Origin: Siphonodentalium dalli
Taxonomy: Eukaryota; Mollusca; Scaphopoda; Gadilida; Siphonodentaliidae
Length of the DNA: 64,000 nt
Direction: 5' to 3'
NCBI GenBank assembly: GCA_032622095.1
Contig: CP136065.1
Location: 115,115,195 to 115,179,194, forward strand
The position numbers and the translations under genes are program-made. The notes under the pieces were generated by a model. That model searched no databases. It saw only the letters and a list, made by a program, of their open reading frames with translations, and was not told the DNA's origin. Below, piece by piece: positions 22,203-33,925 of the stretch; the stretch's first letter is position 1; each line of letters opens with the position of its first letter.

Positions 22203-23488
22203 GCGCCCTATTCGTGAATTTTCTAAAAATCTAAATTTCAAACTATCAATTTGAAGGAAAAAATCATTATCATTTTTAACCAATGTATGCCATAGTATTA
22301 TAAGAATACGTGTTCACCCTCACAATCTGAGAGATATGTTTGAATTGTGTAAAAAAAAAGTTATTTAAAAACAAAAACAAAAACAATTTGTTATGTATGT
22401 CACAAGATAGTTTAAAGGCCCACTCAATTTTTGAACCCTCATGCAGATCACATTATATAAAATATATGCCATATTATATATCATTTGAAAGAGGAAGCCC
22501 ACAAAACATTGTATTATCAACTTATCTGATGTAATAAACTGTGAACATGTTGTTTTCGTTGAGTTAAGTTACGCCTGTTTTTTTTAAGTTTCATCTAGAT
22601 TGTAGTGCAAAGTGTATTATTTTCAATGGAAGGGGAATAAATCTATATCTTAAAAGATAGATTTATACCCCTTCCATTGAAAATAGATATATAGTTTGAA
22701 TTCTGTTGCATTAACGGGGGAATGTTTGTATGACTTCAGCTATTTTCTATTACTCTATTGGCACCTTCTGAGACACAGACGTTCCAAATGGTGATGAATT
22801 ATAGTATTTTCATCATATTTTATGGCACAGATTGTTTTTAAGACCGTATGTATATCAATGCAAAATAATCGGTGACTCGAAAATTAAGTGGGCCTTTAAA
22901 AGGAAGTATTTGCAAAACAATGACTGCATTATTTAGCTTATTATCCCAACTATACACTCGGTCTACTATCTGAAATCATGAATGTCTGCGAGAAATAAAT
23001 AAACATTTTTCATTGAATATTTTAGTTTTTTTGGTGGCTATTTTTTTTTGTCGTACATGTGAAGGACCGAAACGACATAAAACAACATAAATATTATTCA
23101 ACCACGTTTGCAATAATCTGACAGAAATAAACACTCAATACTGATTCATCTTTTCAGACATTATGTTGTTTTATTGTGACTTTTCCTTTTAAAAAAATAG
23201 TTCTGCAAATGGCTACCAAAAAGCTACAAAATAAAATGAAGACTTTCCTATTTATTTTCTTGCAGACAGTCATGATTTCAGATAGCAGTGTAGACCATAG
23301 TTGGTATAATAAGATAGATAATGCAAATCCTGTCAAACTCTCTATAGTGACCTACATGACATTTTTTTTACATAACTATAACTCAAACTTATATTGTGAT
23401 GGTAAACATGTGTTGTTATAGTACTATAGCATACATTATGAAGGATAATGATTGAGAATTTTAGAAAATCCGCGAATAGGACGCCTCC
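22203..23488. mobile_element. TIR element (GGCGCCCTATTCG ends) hosting a family B MITE
   Basis: Left end GCGCCCTATTCGTGAATTTT (22203) matches the reverse complement of the right end (AAAATCCGCGAATAGGACGC, to about 23485). The interior has a TATCTGAAATCATGAATGTC segment and a mirrored right part. A related partial copy is at 45185-45727. The insertion at 22416-22895 is a family B MITE. The open frames at 23154-23421 overlap on both strands and are not protein-like. Confidence 0.65.
22416..22895. mobile_element. Family B MITE copy 3 (TTAA-flanked, nested)
   Basis: AGGCCCACTCAATTTTTGA and AAAATTAAGTGGGCCT ends next to TTAA (22412-22415, 22896-22899). The central stem ATTTTCAATGGAAGGGG...CCCCTTCCATTGAAAAT (22618-22685) is almost perfect. 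Orientation is opposite to copies 1 and 2, judged by the order of the CAACATGTTCACAG and TTTGAAAGAGGAAGC segments. Confidence 0.85.
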
Positions 23489-23885
23489 TTAAGCAATCTT
23501 TGTGACGTCCAGCAGTCTTCTCGCCGAAGAGCCCCAGCAGATAAGATCAAACACACGGTGCTAGTTTATGGGCAAGCGTCATGATAGAATAGTGGAAATG
23601 GGAATCCGAACTGCACCGCCCTACACCAAGGGTATGTTTCAGACACAGGCACAGACACATGCATGTCGTTACTTAATTCTCTATGTCTAAAATTTACCCC
23701 CCCCCCCCAGTTTGGAAGCCGTTATGAATAAGGCGTATACCTTTGGATAATAGAATGTGTATAATTAGCTAGACTTCCCCTTGGACTGGCCTGTAGTCTT
23801 AAAGACGATGCCTTTGATAGTTCACCAAATGCGCATAGGTTTGGCCATCATTAAATGGACAACTCGTATCTAAAGTTTTAATTAA

Positions 23886-24340
23886 AGGTACTCAATCCGA
23901 TCAGACGGTCGCTGTAGCATCAAGATACAACATCATTTCTTCCAAATTCGCTTTAGTTATCAGAATCGATTAATTGCAACAAAACATTGCTAACCACTGT
24001 CAACTATGGTATCAAATTTCCCAAAACATGTTATTTATCAACATTTTATTTAACGAAATATGGCCGTATTATCACTTGAGTATCACGAAATTTGGCCATA
24101 TTACCACTTGCATTTAGAGTAATACATCTTCATCCGCAATTTTGTCCAATACCGTCTGTTTGACGACGTTTTGCTGGGCCACAAATAATTGCACATCTTG
24201 AGAAATAGCAAACTTCAAAAATCGATATCTGATCACTCTGAGCTTTGATGGATGGGTTCATCGACTCGAATCAAATATTTTTTTTACTCCCGAAGCCAAC
24301 GAAATAGTAATTTAGGAGCGTTATTTCGGATAATGCATCT
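23886..24340 (+). mobile_element. Family A MITE copy 6
   Basis: AGGTACTCAATCCGATCAGA after TTAA (23882-23885); ATAATGCATCT before TTAA (24341-24344). It belongs to the asymmetric-end subtype (AGGTACTC / AGATGCAT) with GTGGTATCAAATTTCCCAAA and GATCACTCTGAGCTTTGATG interior. Confidence 0.8.
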
Positions 24341-24711
24341 TTAAATTGTGACCAATCTTGCAACGCGTGGTACGTAAGGTTGGGAATTGACCATCTAAAC
24401 CACGACTGTATATAGGGTATAATTAATCTATAGCTGGACTTTCACATTTCACAGACCGGCTCATTCTGAGCCAGGCCGCTGATCAGATTGAGAATTCAAA
24501 TATTATACATGGCCTTCAAATTGCAGTAATATGCTACATTGTTACTGCATGATACAATGTAGCCCAATATGTATGTAGGTCCATTGAGTGAATGAATAAT
24601 ATTGTGTTGCGTAATATGGTAATGGCTAATGTTGATTAAGATCACTTTGTCAACACGTATTTGAACATTTTGTGTCGATCCAACTCTTTCGAATTTCTGT
24701 ATCCATCTTAA

Positions 24712-25137
24712 AGGTAGTCAATCCGATTCGATGAACCCCATATAATAGATTCCAATAACAACAACAACAACGCTTCAGTTATCAGAATCGATTAATTGTC
24801 AAAAACTAATGCTAACCACAGTCAAATATAGTATAAAATTTCCCAAAACGTGTTATTTATCAACACTTTGTTCAACGAAATCTGGCTGGTTTGTCTAATA
24901 TCTAACACCGAAAGTTACTTGATTTTAGAGTTATCCGTCTTCATCCGCAATTTGATCCAAGACCGACTATTTGCCAGGCCGCCAAATATTACATATCTCA
25001 GGAAATAACAAATTTCAAAATCGATATCTGATCACTCTGAGCTTTGATGGGTGTGTTCCTCGACTCGAATAAAATATGTTCTTCCCCCGAAGCCAAAGAA
25101 ATCGTAATTTGGAAGTGTTAATTCGGATTATGCATCT
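24712..25137 (+). mobile_element. Family A MITE copy 7
   Basis: AGGTAGTCAATCCGATTCGA after TTAA (24708-24711); GGATTATGCATCT before TTAA (25138-25141). Same asymmetric subtype as copies 1 and 6, about 426 bp, with a CAACAACAACAAC microsatellite near the left end. Confidence 0.8.
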
Positions 25138-25659
25138 TTAAATACAATCGGAACTCATGCACTGCGTCCGAATTTGTCGCCTAATTAAGGGGTTGATATG
25201 TCCGATTTTCGTGATTGACATGCATACCGCACCCATATTTCAAAGATCATGTTTGGAACCAATATGTGTAAATTCCAGTATACAATAATCTTTAGTGAGG
25301 TGAGCAGGGGGGGGGGGGGGCGGGGAAAAAACTGCAGACACAGGGTGGAAAAAACGGTTTTCTTCGGTTTGGGTACCCCCCCCCCCCCCCCCCAAAGCAT
25401 TTTTTTTCAACTGACCATTTGCCCCCCCATCCCCGAAAAATCAAATCTACCCCAGCCGGACAACAACTCGGTTTGACCGGAAACCGAAAAAAACACAGGA
25501 GCATACAATTCACGAGAAGGTGCTTGGTAACTTAGTTTAGATTATTATGACTAAAATGGTCATTGTCTACCAGTAGAACGCAGATTTGTACCTCGTGATG
25601 TCATGACATGTACAAACATGTATATTGGTGATCGCAACGCTTTGTATGCACTTTAAAAA

Positions 25660-25989
25660 ATGACAACTAGTCATTACCTCGACTTTGAAAAAGATACAAA
25701 TGAGATGAGTGAGATACCAGCATATAACTGTTTTCTGATACCATTGCAGGAGAAATTGTTTAATACATGGGATAGTTCTGCAGTAAAAATTTGCCAGATA
25801 AGCGATCGCAGGGTAGAATTCTGCATTCGACTGGTAGACACTGACATAGTCGGCATTATTAAGAGGGTTAATGGGGTCAATATCACATGTAAACCAAGAC
25901 GGTGGTTATCCAAAATTGTTTTTGGTGGATTGTACTACTCATGTATATATGATTTGGATATTAAGGTTAATCCATATTCTATAAAATGA
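25660..25989 (+). CDS. Hypothetical ORF, 109 codons
   Basis: ATG to TGA, starting MTTSHYLDFEKDTNEMSEIP and containing an EFCIRLVDTDIVGIIKRVNG-like stretch of balanced composition. It has no recognised domain, signal peptide or membrane segment and is not part of a repeat visible elsewhere in the window. It could be a single exon, a degraded gene fragment or chance; the absence of a supporting splice site or codon-bias test keeps confidence low. Confidence 0.2.
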   Translation: MTTSHYLDFEKDTNEMSEIPAYNCFLIPLQEKLFNTWDSSAVKICQISDRRVEFCIRLVDTDIVGIIKRVNGVNITCKPRRWLSKIVFGGLYYSCIYDLDIKVNPYSIK

Positions 25990-26929
25990 ACGAAATATTG
26001 GGTGGAAAAAATGGCGGCTCACCCAGTCTCAATCTCTCGATGTCAGTCAATGCGGCAGTCTGGTCCTTCTGTAGGCACCGGATTGACAACCATAAAAGCA
26101 TTATTTATATACTTTCCCGTCTGACCGATACCCCTCCCTCACTTATTGGGGAAGGGGCATGTCGCCAAAGAGGAGAAGACTTCATATAAGCCCTCGGGCT
26201 TGTTGTCTGATCCTCATTTCCATACATTATTAGTATTATTACGCCACCTGTGGTGTATCTAGCTGCTGAGATTTTGATATTGCGTGGTGGACAGGGCGAA
26301 TGCATTGTGGGGCTTTTATTTATTTATAGAGTTGGAAATTCCGTTTATTTAAAAGTCGGAACTACGCGACCAGTAGGCCAAGTCCAGTAAAACGGTTCGT
26401 TATAGGAGCTGGTTGTTATTGTTATTTTAACGGAATTCTGAGTTGGTCATTCGCGAAACCAATATATTTTATATTCTATAATTAAAACCGTGGGTATATA
26501 ATATATGATCCTCTTTATGGATATTGTAGGAAGGTAAATTTAGCTAAAGCGGTGGGATATCTTGCAAGACAACACATTTCGGTTTGCGCTATAACGGCTC
26601 AATGTTTTAAGGTGTTACACAACGTCTGATAAAAAGAGTTCTATCTGGAATATTCACACAATTTTTTCAGAGAACATGCATAGAGAGAACCTAACACTCT
26701 GCCCATGCTATTTACACTTACAATCTATACTTATAATAGAATATATACTTATATCCCAGTTATGACCCTAGCTGTTAAGGCATTGAATAATTGATACATG
26801 CCTGTATTATCGTTTTTTTTTTTACTTGTTGCATGGAATGACCACCGACGTTTTGATGAAGCATATACACACTCAACCAATCTCGTCACTGTACCGAATT
26901 TCCGATTCTACTCCACAATCGCCATTCTG

Positions 26930-27128
26930 TTTTTTTTTTTTTTTTTTTTTTTTTTTTTCATATATTGTTCATTACATGTTGTATACCTTGTTTTGTTCGT
27001 CTTAAGTGTCTTTATTGTCAGTGTATTATAGGGAGAGGAGGGTATTCTAAGTGAGTATAGCACTTGTCCTCCAATCCCTTTTGTCATATTCATTATGAAC
27101 AAATAAAATATGTTTAAACAAAAAAAAC
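26930..27128 (+). mobile_element. Probable 3' end of a degraded LINE
   Basis: A long T tract (about 26931-26959) is followed by a T-rich segment, TCCTCCAATCCCTTTTGTCA and TATGAACAAATAAAATATGT with a terminal TTTAAACAAAAAAA run. This arrangement is typical of the 3' untranslated end of invertebrate CR1/jockey-like LINEs. No coding part remains upstream in this copy. Confidence 0.4.
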
Positions 27129-27959
27129 CGACAACGCCATTACAAATGCATTAAGTCATAACACTGTACAATACGTATCGGTTAATTAATGCGAAATAAT
27201 GAATCGTCCATTATAACAATCAGACAATATTAGGCTCATATTTGTTCACTTGTGATACATCCAGATGACAGTTTTACTGATACAACAAAATAGACACGAA
27301 CTTATGTATATACCAAATGAGAAGCCAATATAACACCGTGTATAGTTCTGTTCCGAAATTATGATACCAAACATAGCGACTAAGGGGCGGCAAGGTTGGG
27401 GAATTGGACGGGATACGCTGATTCATTCAATTTTAACATATAATACATTAAATTGAATTACGTGTATGGATATGAAATTGTTGAGAAAAAGTTGAGAATT
27501 GAAAGCGAAAGTTCACACATAAAAAAGCTTGTGTTTGACGAAAAAGTCGACCACGCGGAAAAGTGTGAAAAAATTACACATCTGAAACCACAGTTTCGTT
27601 ATTCTAAAAATATCAAAGTCTAGAAATTTTGATTGAAAAAATGGCGCTTTTAAAAAAGTGAAAACAAAATGAGCTACAATAACAAACGGACACAATTTGT
27701 GTCGTTTTAGACTCTAAATGTTTCTGGGGGTATATGGCGCTGGTCATCCAACCATGCTGTCAAATTGGCCGAAATCCTTACCGTTCTCCAAAATTTGAAA
27801 AATATCCCATTTTTACCCCATCAGGGATGGACCATCTTGGGGTGATGGTGGGGGTAGAGATGTTTCTATGGGATATTTGAGACAAGCCACCCACCCACCC
27901 ATTCCGTCAAGTAGGCCGAAATCATCAGTGTTCTCGAAAATGATCCATATCCCATATTC

Positions 27960-28830
27960 AGCCAATCAGCCCACTTTTTCGGACTTGACCCAAACATTTT
28001 TCGGCCAATTTCCGTTCAATTTCGGACTTTGCCTAATTTCGTGCACTTTTTTCCAAAAATATTTTCTCAGGAAATTTTGTCTCGCCCGACTTAAGACGTT
28101 GCCATGGTCATTTGCCACATTTCCCCAAATTTTCCTGACCGAGCAGAGCGGGATTTTCTATTTGGCCCACTTTTTGGTACTCGACCAAAAAACTTTTCGA
28201 CCCAAAAAGTTCGGCCCAGGTGGCCATTTTTTAATATGTGACAGTTTGCCACATTTTCCGAAATTTTCCCGACCGAGCAGAGCGATAACTGGGATTCGAC
28301 CCACTTTTTCGGCCTCGACCCAAATATTTTTCGACCCAAATTTTTTGGCCTAGGTGACCATTTATGACCCCGCACTTGTTTCGGCCAATTTCTGTTCATT
28401 TTCGGAATTTGCCTAATTTCGTGAATTTTTGTCCAAAAAATATTTTCTCAGGAAATTTTGTCTCGCCCGACTTAAGACGTTGCCATGGTCATTTGCCACA
28501 TTTCCCCAAATTTTCCTGCCAGAGAAGAGCGGGATTTTCTATTTGACCCATTTTTTGGTACTCGACCAAAAAACTTTTCGACCCAAAAAGTTCGGCCCAG
28601 GTGGCCATTTTTTAATATGTGACAGTTTGCCACATTTTCCGAAATTTTCCCGACCGAGCAGAGCGATAACTGGGATTCGACCCACTTTTTCGGACTCGAC
28701 CCAATTTTTTTTCGACCAAAATTTTTTGGCCTATGTGACCATTTATGACCCCGCACTTGTTTCGGCCAATTTCTGTTCATTTTCGGAATTTGCCTAATTT
28801 CGTGAATTTTTGAACTTTTTTCCAAAAAAA
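27960..28830. repeat. Tandem array, 381-bp unit
   Basis: The words CTCGCCCGACTTAAGACGTT recur at 28081 and 28462, and the intervening sequence is nearly identical; a third partial unit follows to about 28830. Within each unit there are two related sub-blocks (CCGACCGAGCAGAGCG). The mirrored open frames on both strands are by-products. The unit is related to the interior and left flank of the TIR element at 33926-34739. Confidence 0.85.
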
Positions 28831-28925
28831 AATTTCACAGGAAATTTTATCTCGTTAGTATCTAGTTTCTGTGATTTTGATATTGTGTGGTGGACAGGGC
28901 GAATGTATTCTTGGAGATTGTTTGT

Positions 28926-29362
28926 ACCTTACTCAATCGTACCGATAGAATCACGTAGATGCCGAAATTGTAAAGTTAACGCCACCGGTGTATAATATGT
29001 TTATGAAAATATGATAAATCGTATCAGGCTGAAATTGTAAACTTAAAGTCACCGGTGTAATAATATGTTGTTGAAAATATAAATAATTTGATAGACTGAA
29101 AATAATATATAACCCATTGGGAGCCCCTGGTTATACTTGGACATTTTGTTTTGTACCATTACTCAATCGTACCGATAGAATCACGTGGATGCCGAAATTG
29201 TAAAGTTAACGCCACCGGTGTATAATATGTTTATGAAAATATGATAAATCGTATCGATAGAGTCAGGATAGGCTGAAATTGTAAACTTAAAGTCACTTGT
29301 TGTTGAAAATATAAATAATTTGATAGACTGAAAATAATGTGTAACCCATTGCGAACCCCTGG
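28926..29362. repeat. 230-bp tandem duplication
   Basis: ACTCAATCGTACCGATAGAA begins at 28931 and again at 29161; the following 200 bp match closely, with a small deletion in the second copy. Each unit also contains an internal imperfect repeat (GAAATTGTAAA..TTAA). Confidence 0.8.
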
Positions 29363-29639
29363 TATAGTGAAGTGAATTGTGGGTAGTTTCATTGTGATTC
29401 TCCGCCATCTTCATTATCTGGAATTATCACCAAGATTTCTCCACTCGATTCTCTTAAACTGCACCCGAATCGGTCAAATTCTTTTGATAATTCTATCTAA
29501 ATACATCTTAGCTACTATTCGGATCTGCTGTCCCGGTCGAAAAGGGTTTAGTTTGACCAAAATGGCAATTGACAAAAGCCTGTTTATAAAATGCGTTTAC
29601 TCGATGACCCGTCCACGGTCCACGCTGTAGTGTAAATTT

Positions 29640-29985
29640 ATTATCGAAAACAAATTCAATTTCTTCCATCTAAAACATAATTACGCGCTGAGCTCTGTCA
29701 TTTTAAGAATATATAACTATTACACACATACACACCAAATTTCAGCTCAAAATTTTGAAAAATGACAGTTTTATAGACATAAATCGATTTTAATGGGAAA
29801 TCCTGTGTTATTCTACTGTTAAATTTTGTCATCGAAAAAAAAACATTTCTTCGATCTAAAAAATAATTACGTGCTGTACCCTGTCATTTTAGCAATATAT
29901 AAGTATCCCACTCACACACACCAAGTGTGAGCTAAAAATTTTGAAAAATTAGATTTATCGACATAAATCGATTTGTATATGGCAG
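29640..29985. repeat. Two degenerate units of about 172 bp
   Basis: AATTACG(C/T)GCTG, TGTCATTTTA and AAAATTTTGAAAAAT occur in the same order twice (about 29680-29790 and 29866-29980). Confidence 0.6.
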
Positions 29986-30765
29986 ATGCCAATTGCCTTG
30001 TTAAATAAATTTTAGGGCCGTGCAAATGTTTTCTGAGCTGTTCCATATTGGGCACTAGAGTCCATATTTGACCATTATATCTGATAATTGTGCGACAGTA
30101 CAGTCGTGTTACTTTATACGTCAACATTGGTCATTATCACCCGACAAATTTATTTTGGCCTATCGTATCAACCCCTATTTTCTCCCGCGTAGCCTGACTA
30201 AGTGTCAACATTGGTCTTTATCGCTCCACTAATTTATGTCAGTTCATCGGTACAAACCCCTTTTTCTCCGAGTCCATATAACGTACCAACCCAACATCTT
30301 ATAGAAGTCCATAAATGACTATTCTGGCACTATATAGAGACGACTAAGATTCTGACACCCCTTATTTTATAGCCTTGTTGCAATGTTCAGTAGAGTTGAG
30401 ATGCATAATATGTCAACATTGGTCATTATCGCTCTATAAATTTATATCGGTTCAACACTTAGTTCCCTGTATCGCCCACCCCTCCCTGAATTTATTTTTT
30501 CATTTGTATTATAGTCTCGTTACGTACACATCTTATCTCTTGTAACTTTTGCTTCAATGCGTCGAGTTCCGCTGCAGAGAATACAAAACTGACAACATTT
30601 TCAAATGTTAGCAGGCTTCAAACTCATCTTATCCAAGAAAAACTCTGGTTACATAAGAAATTTGTGTATAAGGTGTACGCGCATTTGTTTCGTTAAAAAA
30701 CAAAGCTCCCAAGTCAAGGTCCAAATCCCCAACACACTGTTGTGAGGTTTAACTCCATCTACATA

Positions 30766-30894
30766 CAGTAATGTCCAAAGTAATTGATCACTTAACCACA
30801 GCAAAATTATGGGTATTTTTTCATGATTTTAAATCCTGAAAAATTACCCATAATTATGCTGTAGTTAAGTGGTCAGTTACTTTGGGCATTACTG
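30766..30894. mobile_element. Tc1/mariner-like fold-back MITE, copy 1
   Basis: Ends CAGTAATGTCCAAAGTAATT and its near-complement AGTTACTTTGGGCATTACTG, flanked by TA. The two halves pair over almost the full 129 bp. CAGT...CCAAA ends with TA duplication resemble Tc1/mariner termini. Confidence 0.8.
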
Positions 30895-30940
30895 TAACCA
30901 ATATCAGGATTTGAGGTTTAATGATAACTCAATCCGCATA

Positions 30941-30970
30941 CAGTAATGTTCAAAGTAATTGACAACTTAA
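30941..30970 (+). mobile_element. Fold-back MITE, copy 2 (left fragment)
   Basis: The first 30 bp (CAGTAATGTTCAAAGTAATT...) up to TTAA, where the family D element is inserted. The right part of this copy is missing because the segmental duplication breakpoint lies inside the family D element. Confidence 0.75.
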
Positions 30971-31083
30971 CTCTTTCACTGCCGATCGCGAGTACAGTCG
31001 AATTACCCATACACTGCCGATAGCGACTTGAGTCGAATCGGGTACATGCTGACAGCAGGACGGGTACATGTGATGTAAATATG
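30971..31083 (+). mobile_element. Family D MITE, truncated left end
   Basis: CTCTTTCACTGCCGATCGCG after TTAA (30967-30970), matching 32351-32463, then cut by the duplication junction. Confidence 0.8.
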
Positions 31084-32463
31084 AGGGCCGTGCAAATGTT
31101 TTCTGAGCTGTTCCATATTGGGCACTAGAGTCCATATTTGACCATTATATCTGATAATTGTGCGACAGTACAGTCGTGTTACTTTATACGTCAACATTGG
31201 TCATTATCACCCGACAAATTTATTTTGGCCTATCGTATCAACCCCTATTTTCTCCCGCGTAGCCTGACTAAGTGTCAACATTGGTCTTTATCGCTCCAAT
31301 AATTTGTATCGTTTCATCGGTATGAATTCCATATCCAATTATCCACATATAACCAACCCAACCTCTAATCCCGGTCCAATTTATTTAATTATTTCATCGC
31401 TATACTTAATATTTCATCGCGTGATACTTGTACTTATATGTCTATGGTATTACTATGGTATACCGTATACGTATATCAATTGCTATTCCTTTCTATATAA
31501 TCCTGGTGCCATCTATAGAGATAGAGATAATTTCATACCCCCCCCCCCCATTTTATGTCATTGCTGCTTTAGTACAGTCGCGATACATTACATGGCAACA
31601 TCGCTCCACTAATTTATGTCAGATCATCGGTACAAACCCCTTTTTCTCCGAGTCCATATAACGTACCAACCCAACATCTTATAGAAGTCCATAAATGACT
31701 ATTCTGGCACTATATAGAGACGACTAAGATTCTGACACCCCCTATTTTATAGCCTTGTTGCAATGTTCAGTAGAGTTGAGATGCATAATATGTCAACATT
31801 GGTCATTATCGCTCTATAAATTTATATCGGTTCAACACTTAGTTCCCTGTATCGCCCACCCCTCCCTGAATTTATTTTTTCATTTGTATTATAGTCTCGT
31901 TACGTACACATTTTATCTCTTGTAACTTTTGCTTCAATGCGTCGAGTTCCGCTGCAGAGAATACAAAACTGACAACATTTTCAAATGTTAGCAGGCTTCA
32001 AACTCATCTTATCCAAGAAAAACTCTGGTTACATAAGAAATTTGTGTATAAGGTGTACGCGCATTTGTTGCGTTAAAAACCAAAGCTCCCAAGTCAAGGT
32101 CCAAATCCCCAACACACTGTTGTGAGGTTTAACTCCATCTACATACAGTAATGTCCAAAGTAATTGATCACTTAACCACAGCAAAATTATGGGTATTTTT
32201 TCATGATTTTAAATCCTGAAAGATTACCCATAATTATGCTGTGGCTAAGTGGTCAGTTACTTTGGGCATTACTGTAACCAATATAAGGATTTGAGGTTTA
32301 ATGATAACTCAATCCTCATACAGTAATGTTCAAAGTAATTGACAACTTAACTCTTTCACTGCCGATCGCGACTACAGTCGAATTACCCATACACTGCCGA
32401 TAGCGACGTGAGTCGAATCGGGTACATGCTGACAGCAGGACGGGTACATGTGGTGTAAATATG
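31084..32463. repeat. Tandem segmental duplication, copy 2 (310 bp longer)
   Basis: Copy 2 continues into the full family D element at its right end. Relative to copy 1 it has an extra block 31291-31600, bounded by the direct repeat TCGCTCCAMTAATTT (31291 and 31601). The extra block holds a poly-C tract and sequence related to the neighbouring GTCAACATTGGTC blocks. The most economical reading is that copy 1 lost 310 bp between the direct repeats. Confidence 0.9.
32146..32274. mobile_element. Fold-back MITE, copy 3
   Basis: Duplicate of the copy at 30766-30894 with a few substitutions; TA on both sides. Confidence 0.8.
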
Positions 32464-33534
32464 GCCGTCCAGTTAATATGACGCACATATATGACATTTT
32501 TATAAGTTCCAGACAATACAACACTAGGAAACGTGTGAGATTGTGCAGATAAGAGGCATTCTCTGTATATAGGACTATATAACGCGAACAGTTATATAAA
32601 GGCACTTGGTGATGTCATGGTCACGTGGTCTTTTCATAGGACACGTGTGTATCTCTAGCTATCACATTTTTACCAATAATATAAAATGGAAACTCAAATA
32701 CAACAACCTACCCAATACGATATGTTCATCAAATGCTTATAATATGATGAAGTCGGAAAATACCCAAAACATACGGCCAAACTAGTGTTATATGTAGATC
32801 CAAGATGGCCACCAAGGTCACATGACCAATTTGAGGTAGCCTATGTGGCTCCAACATATCAACATGTCTGTATGGTCCAACAACAGAAGTAAGACATTTA
32901 CGATATATTGGAATGTTAATGCAATACCCGCACCTATACATGTGTGTACATGTATATGTGACCACTCACGCATATATTCATGGTAATCACCACGGTCACG
33001 TGACCTATTCAAATTTGGGTATATATAGCACATTTTGTACGGGTATGGGTCCCTCCCTGAAAGATGACAACTAACGTGAGAAATAAATGTTGAGAATGAC
33101 CAATTTCTGGCAATTTTCTGCTTCGATAGCACCCATATATACCCATATATGCATGAATATAGGCATCAAACACAGCCATTAGTGTGTAAACCAATATGGC
33201 CACCAAGGTCACGTGACCTATATGGTGGTGGCGTGAGTTGTTATGAACTTGCGATGCCTTTGTCTAGTCACTTATGAAGTTTCAACACATTATTCCAAGC
33301 GATACTTGAGATACCCTATGTTACTTATTATACACCCATAATGTATTCTATACATTGTATACATGTATTGTATGCTTGGCAGTGGGGAATCCGTCTCTGG
33401 TGCTGAGTGGCAGTGAAAGAGTTAAGCACAGCAGAATAATGGGTAATTTATCAGGATTTTAAATGCTGAAAAAATACCCATAATTCTGCTGTGGTTAAGT
33501 GGTCAATTACTTTGGGCATTACTGTAACCAATAT
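32321..33534. mobile_element. Fold-back MITE, copy 4, split by family D element
   Basis: The left 30 bp (32321-32350) and right 113 bp (33422-33534) join at a TTAA to recreate a normal fold-back copy, identical in layout to 33571-33699. The 1.07-kb family D element sits in that TTAA. Confidence 0.85.
32351..33421. mobile_element. Family D element, full length, TTAA-flanked
   Basis: Perfect 13-bp inverted ends CTCTTTCACTGCC / GGCAGTGAAAGAG with TTAA on both sides (32347-32350, 33422-33425). The insertion site is known because the interrupted fold-back MITE has intact relatives. There is no transposase-like frame in 1071 bp. The interior has several GGTCACGTGACC-type palindromes (32816, 32994, 33207) and two ATGGCCACCAAGGTCAC blocks. 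The ends resemble those of the family C copy at 62651. Confidence 0.85.
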
Positions 33535-33570
33535 AAGGATATGAAGTTTAATGATAACTCAATCCTCATA

Positions 33571-33699
33571 CAGTAATGTTCAAAGTAATTGACCACTTAA
33601 CCAGAGCAGAATTATTTGTAATTTTTCAGGATTTTAAATCCTGAAAAATTACCAATAAGTCTGATGTGGTTAACTGGTCAATTACTTTGGGCATTACTG
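33571..33699. mobile_element. Fold-back MITE, copy 5
   Basis: CAGTAATGTTCAAAGTAATT to TTACTTTGGGCATTACTG with TA on both sides. The spacer between this and the previous copy (CCAATATAAGGAT...AACTCAATCCTCATA) repeats the spacer after copies 1 and 3, so element plus spacer form a roughly 175-bp tandem unit. Confidence 0.8.
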
Positions 33700-33925
33700 T
33701 AACCAATATAAGGATGTGAGGTTTAATGAGAACTCCATCCACATAACTAATAAATATGTGTGAAAATTAAAACAAAACAAAATAAATTACATGATGGCGT
33801 CCAATATGGACTGCCTAATTCTGCTCCAAAACATGTATATTGAATATATGGATGTACCAATATCTACTGGACTATATAAGTTTTCGCTTTGGGAAATTGT
33901 GGCAAATTACCGTGGCAACGTCTTT

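Larger units (their letters stand above)
30014..31083. repeat. Tandem segmental duplication, copy 1
   Basis: Starts AGGGCCGTGCAAATGTTTTC and matches 31084-32463 in order, with roughly a dozen substitutions noticed by eye and one large gap. It includes a fold-back element (30766-30894) and the left 113 bp of a family D element (30971-31083), where it ends abruptly at the junction with copy 2. The interior is made of degenerate GTCAACATTGGTC blocks. Confidence 0.9.

Noticed and set aside
27868-28825. Long mirrored ORFs on both strands (up to 161 codons)
   Set aside because: They duplicate with the 381-bp tandem unit and exist on both strands at once.
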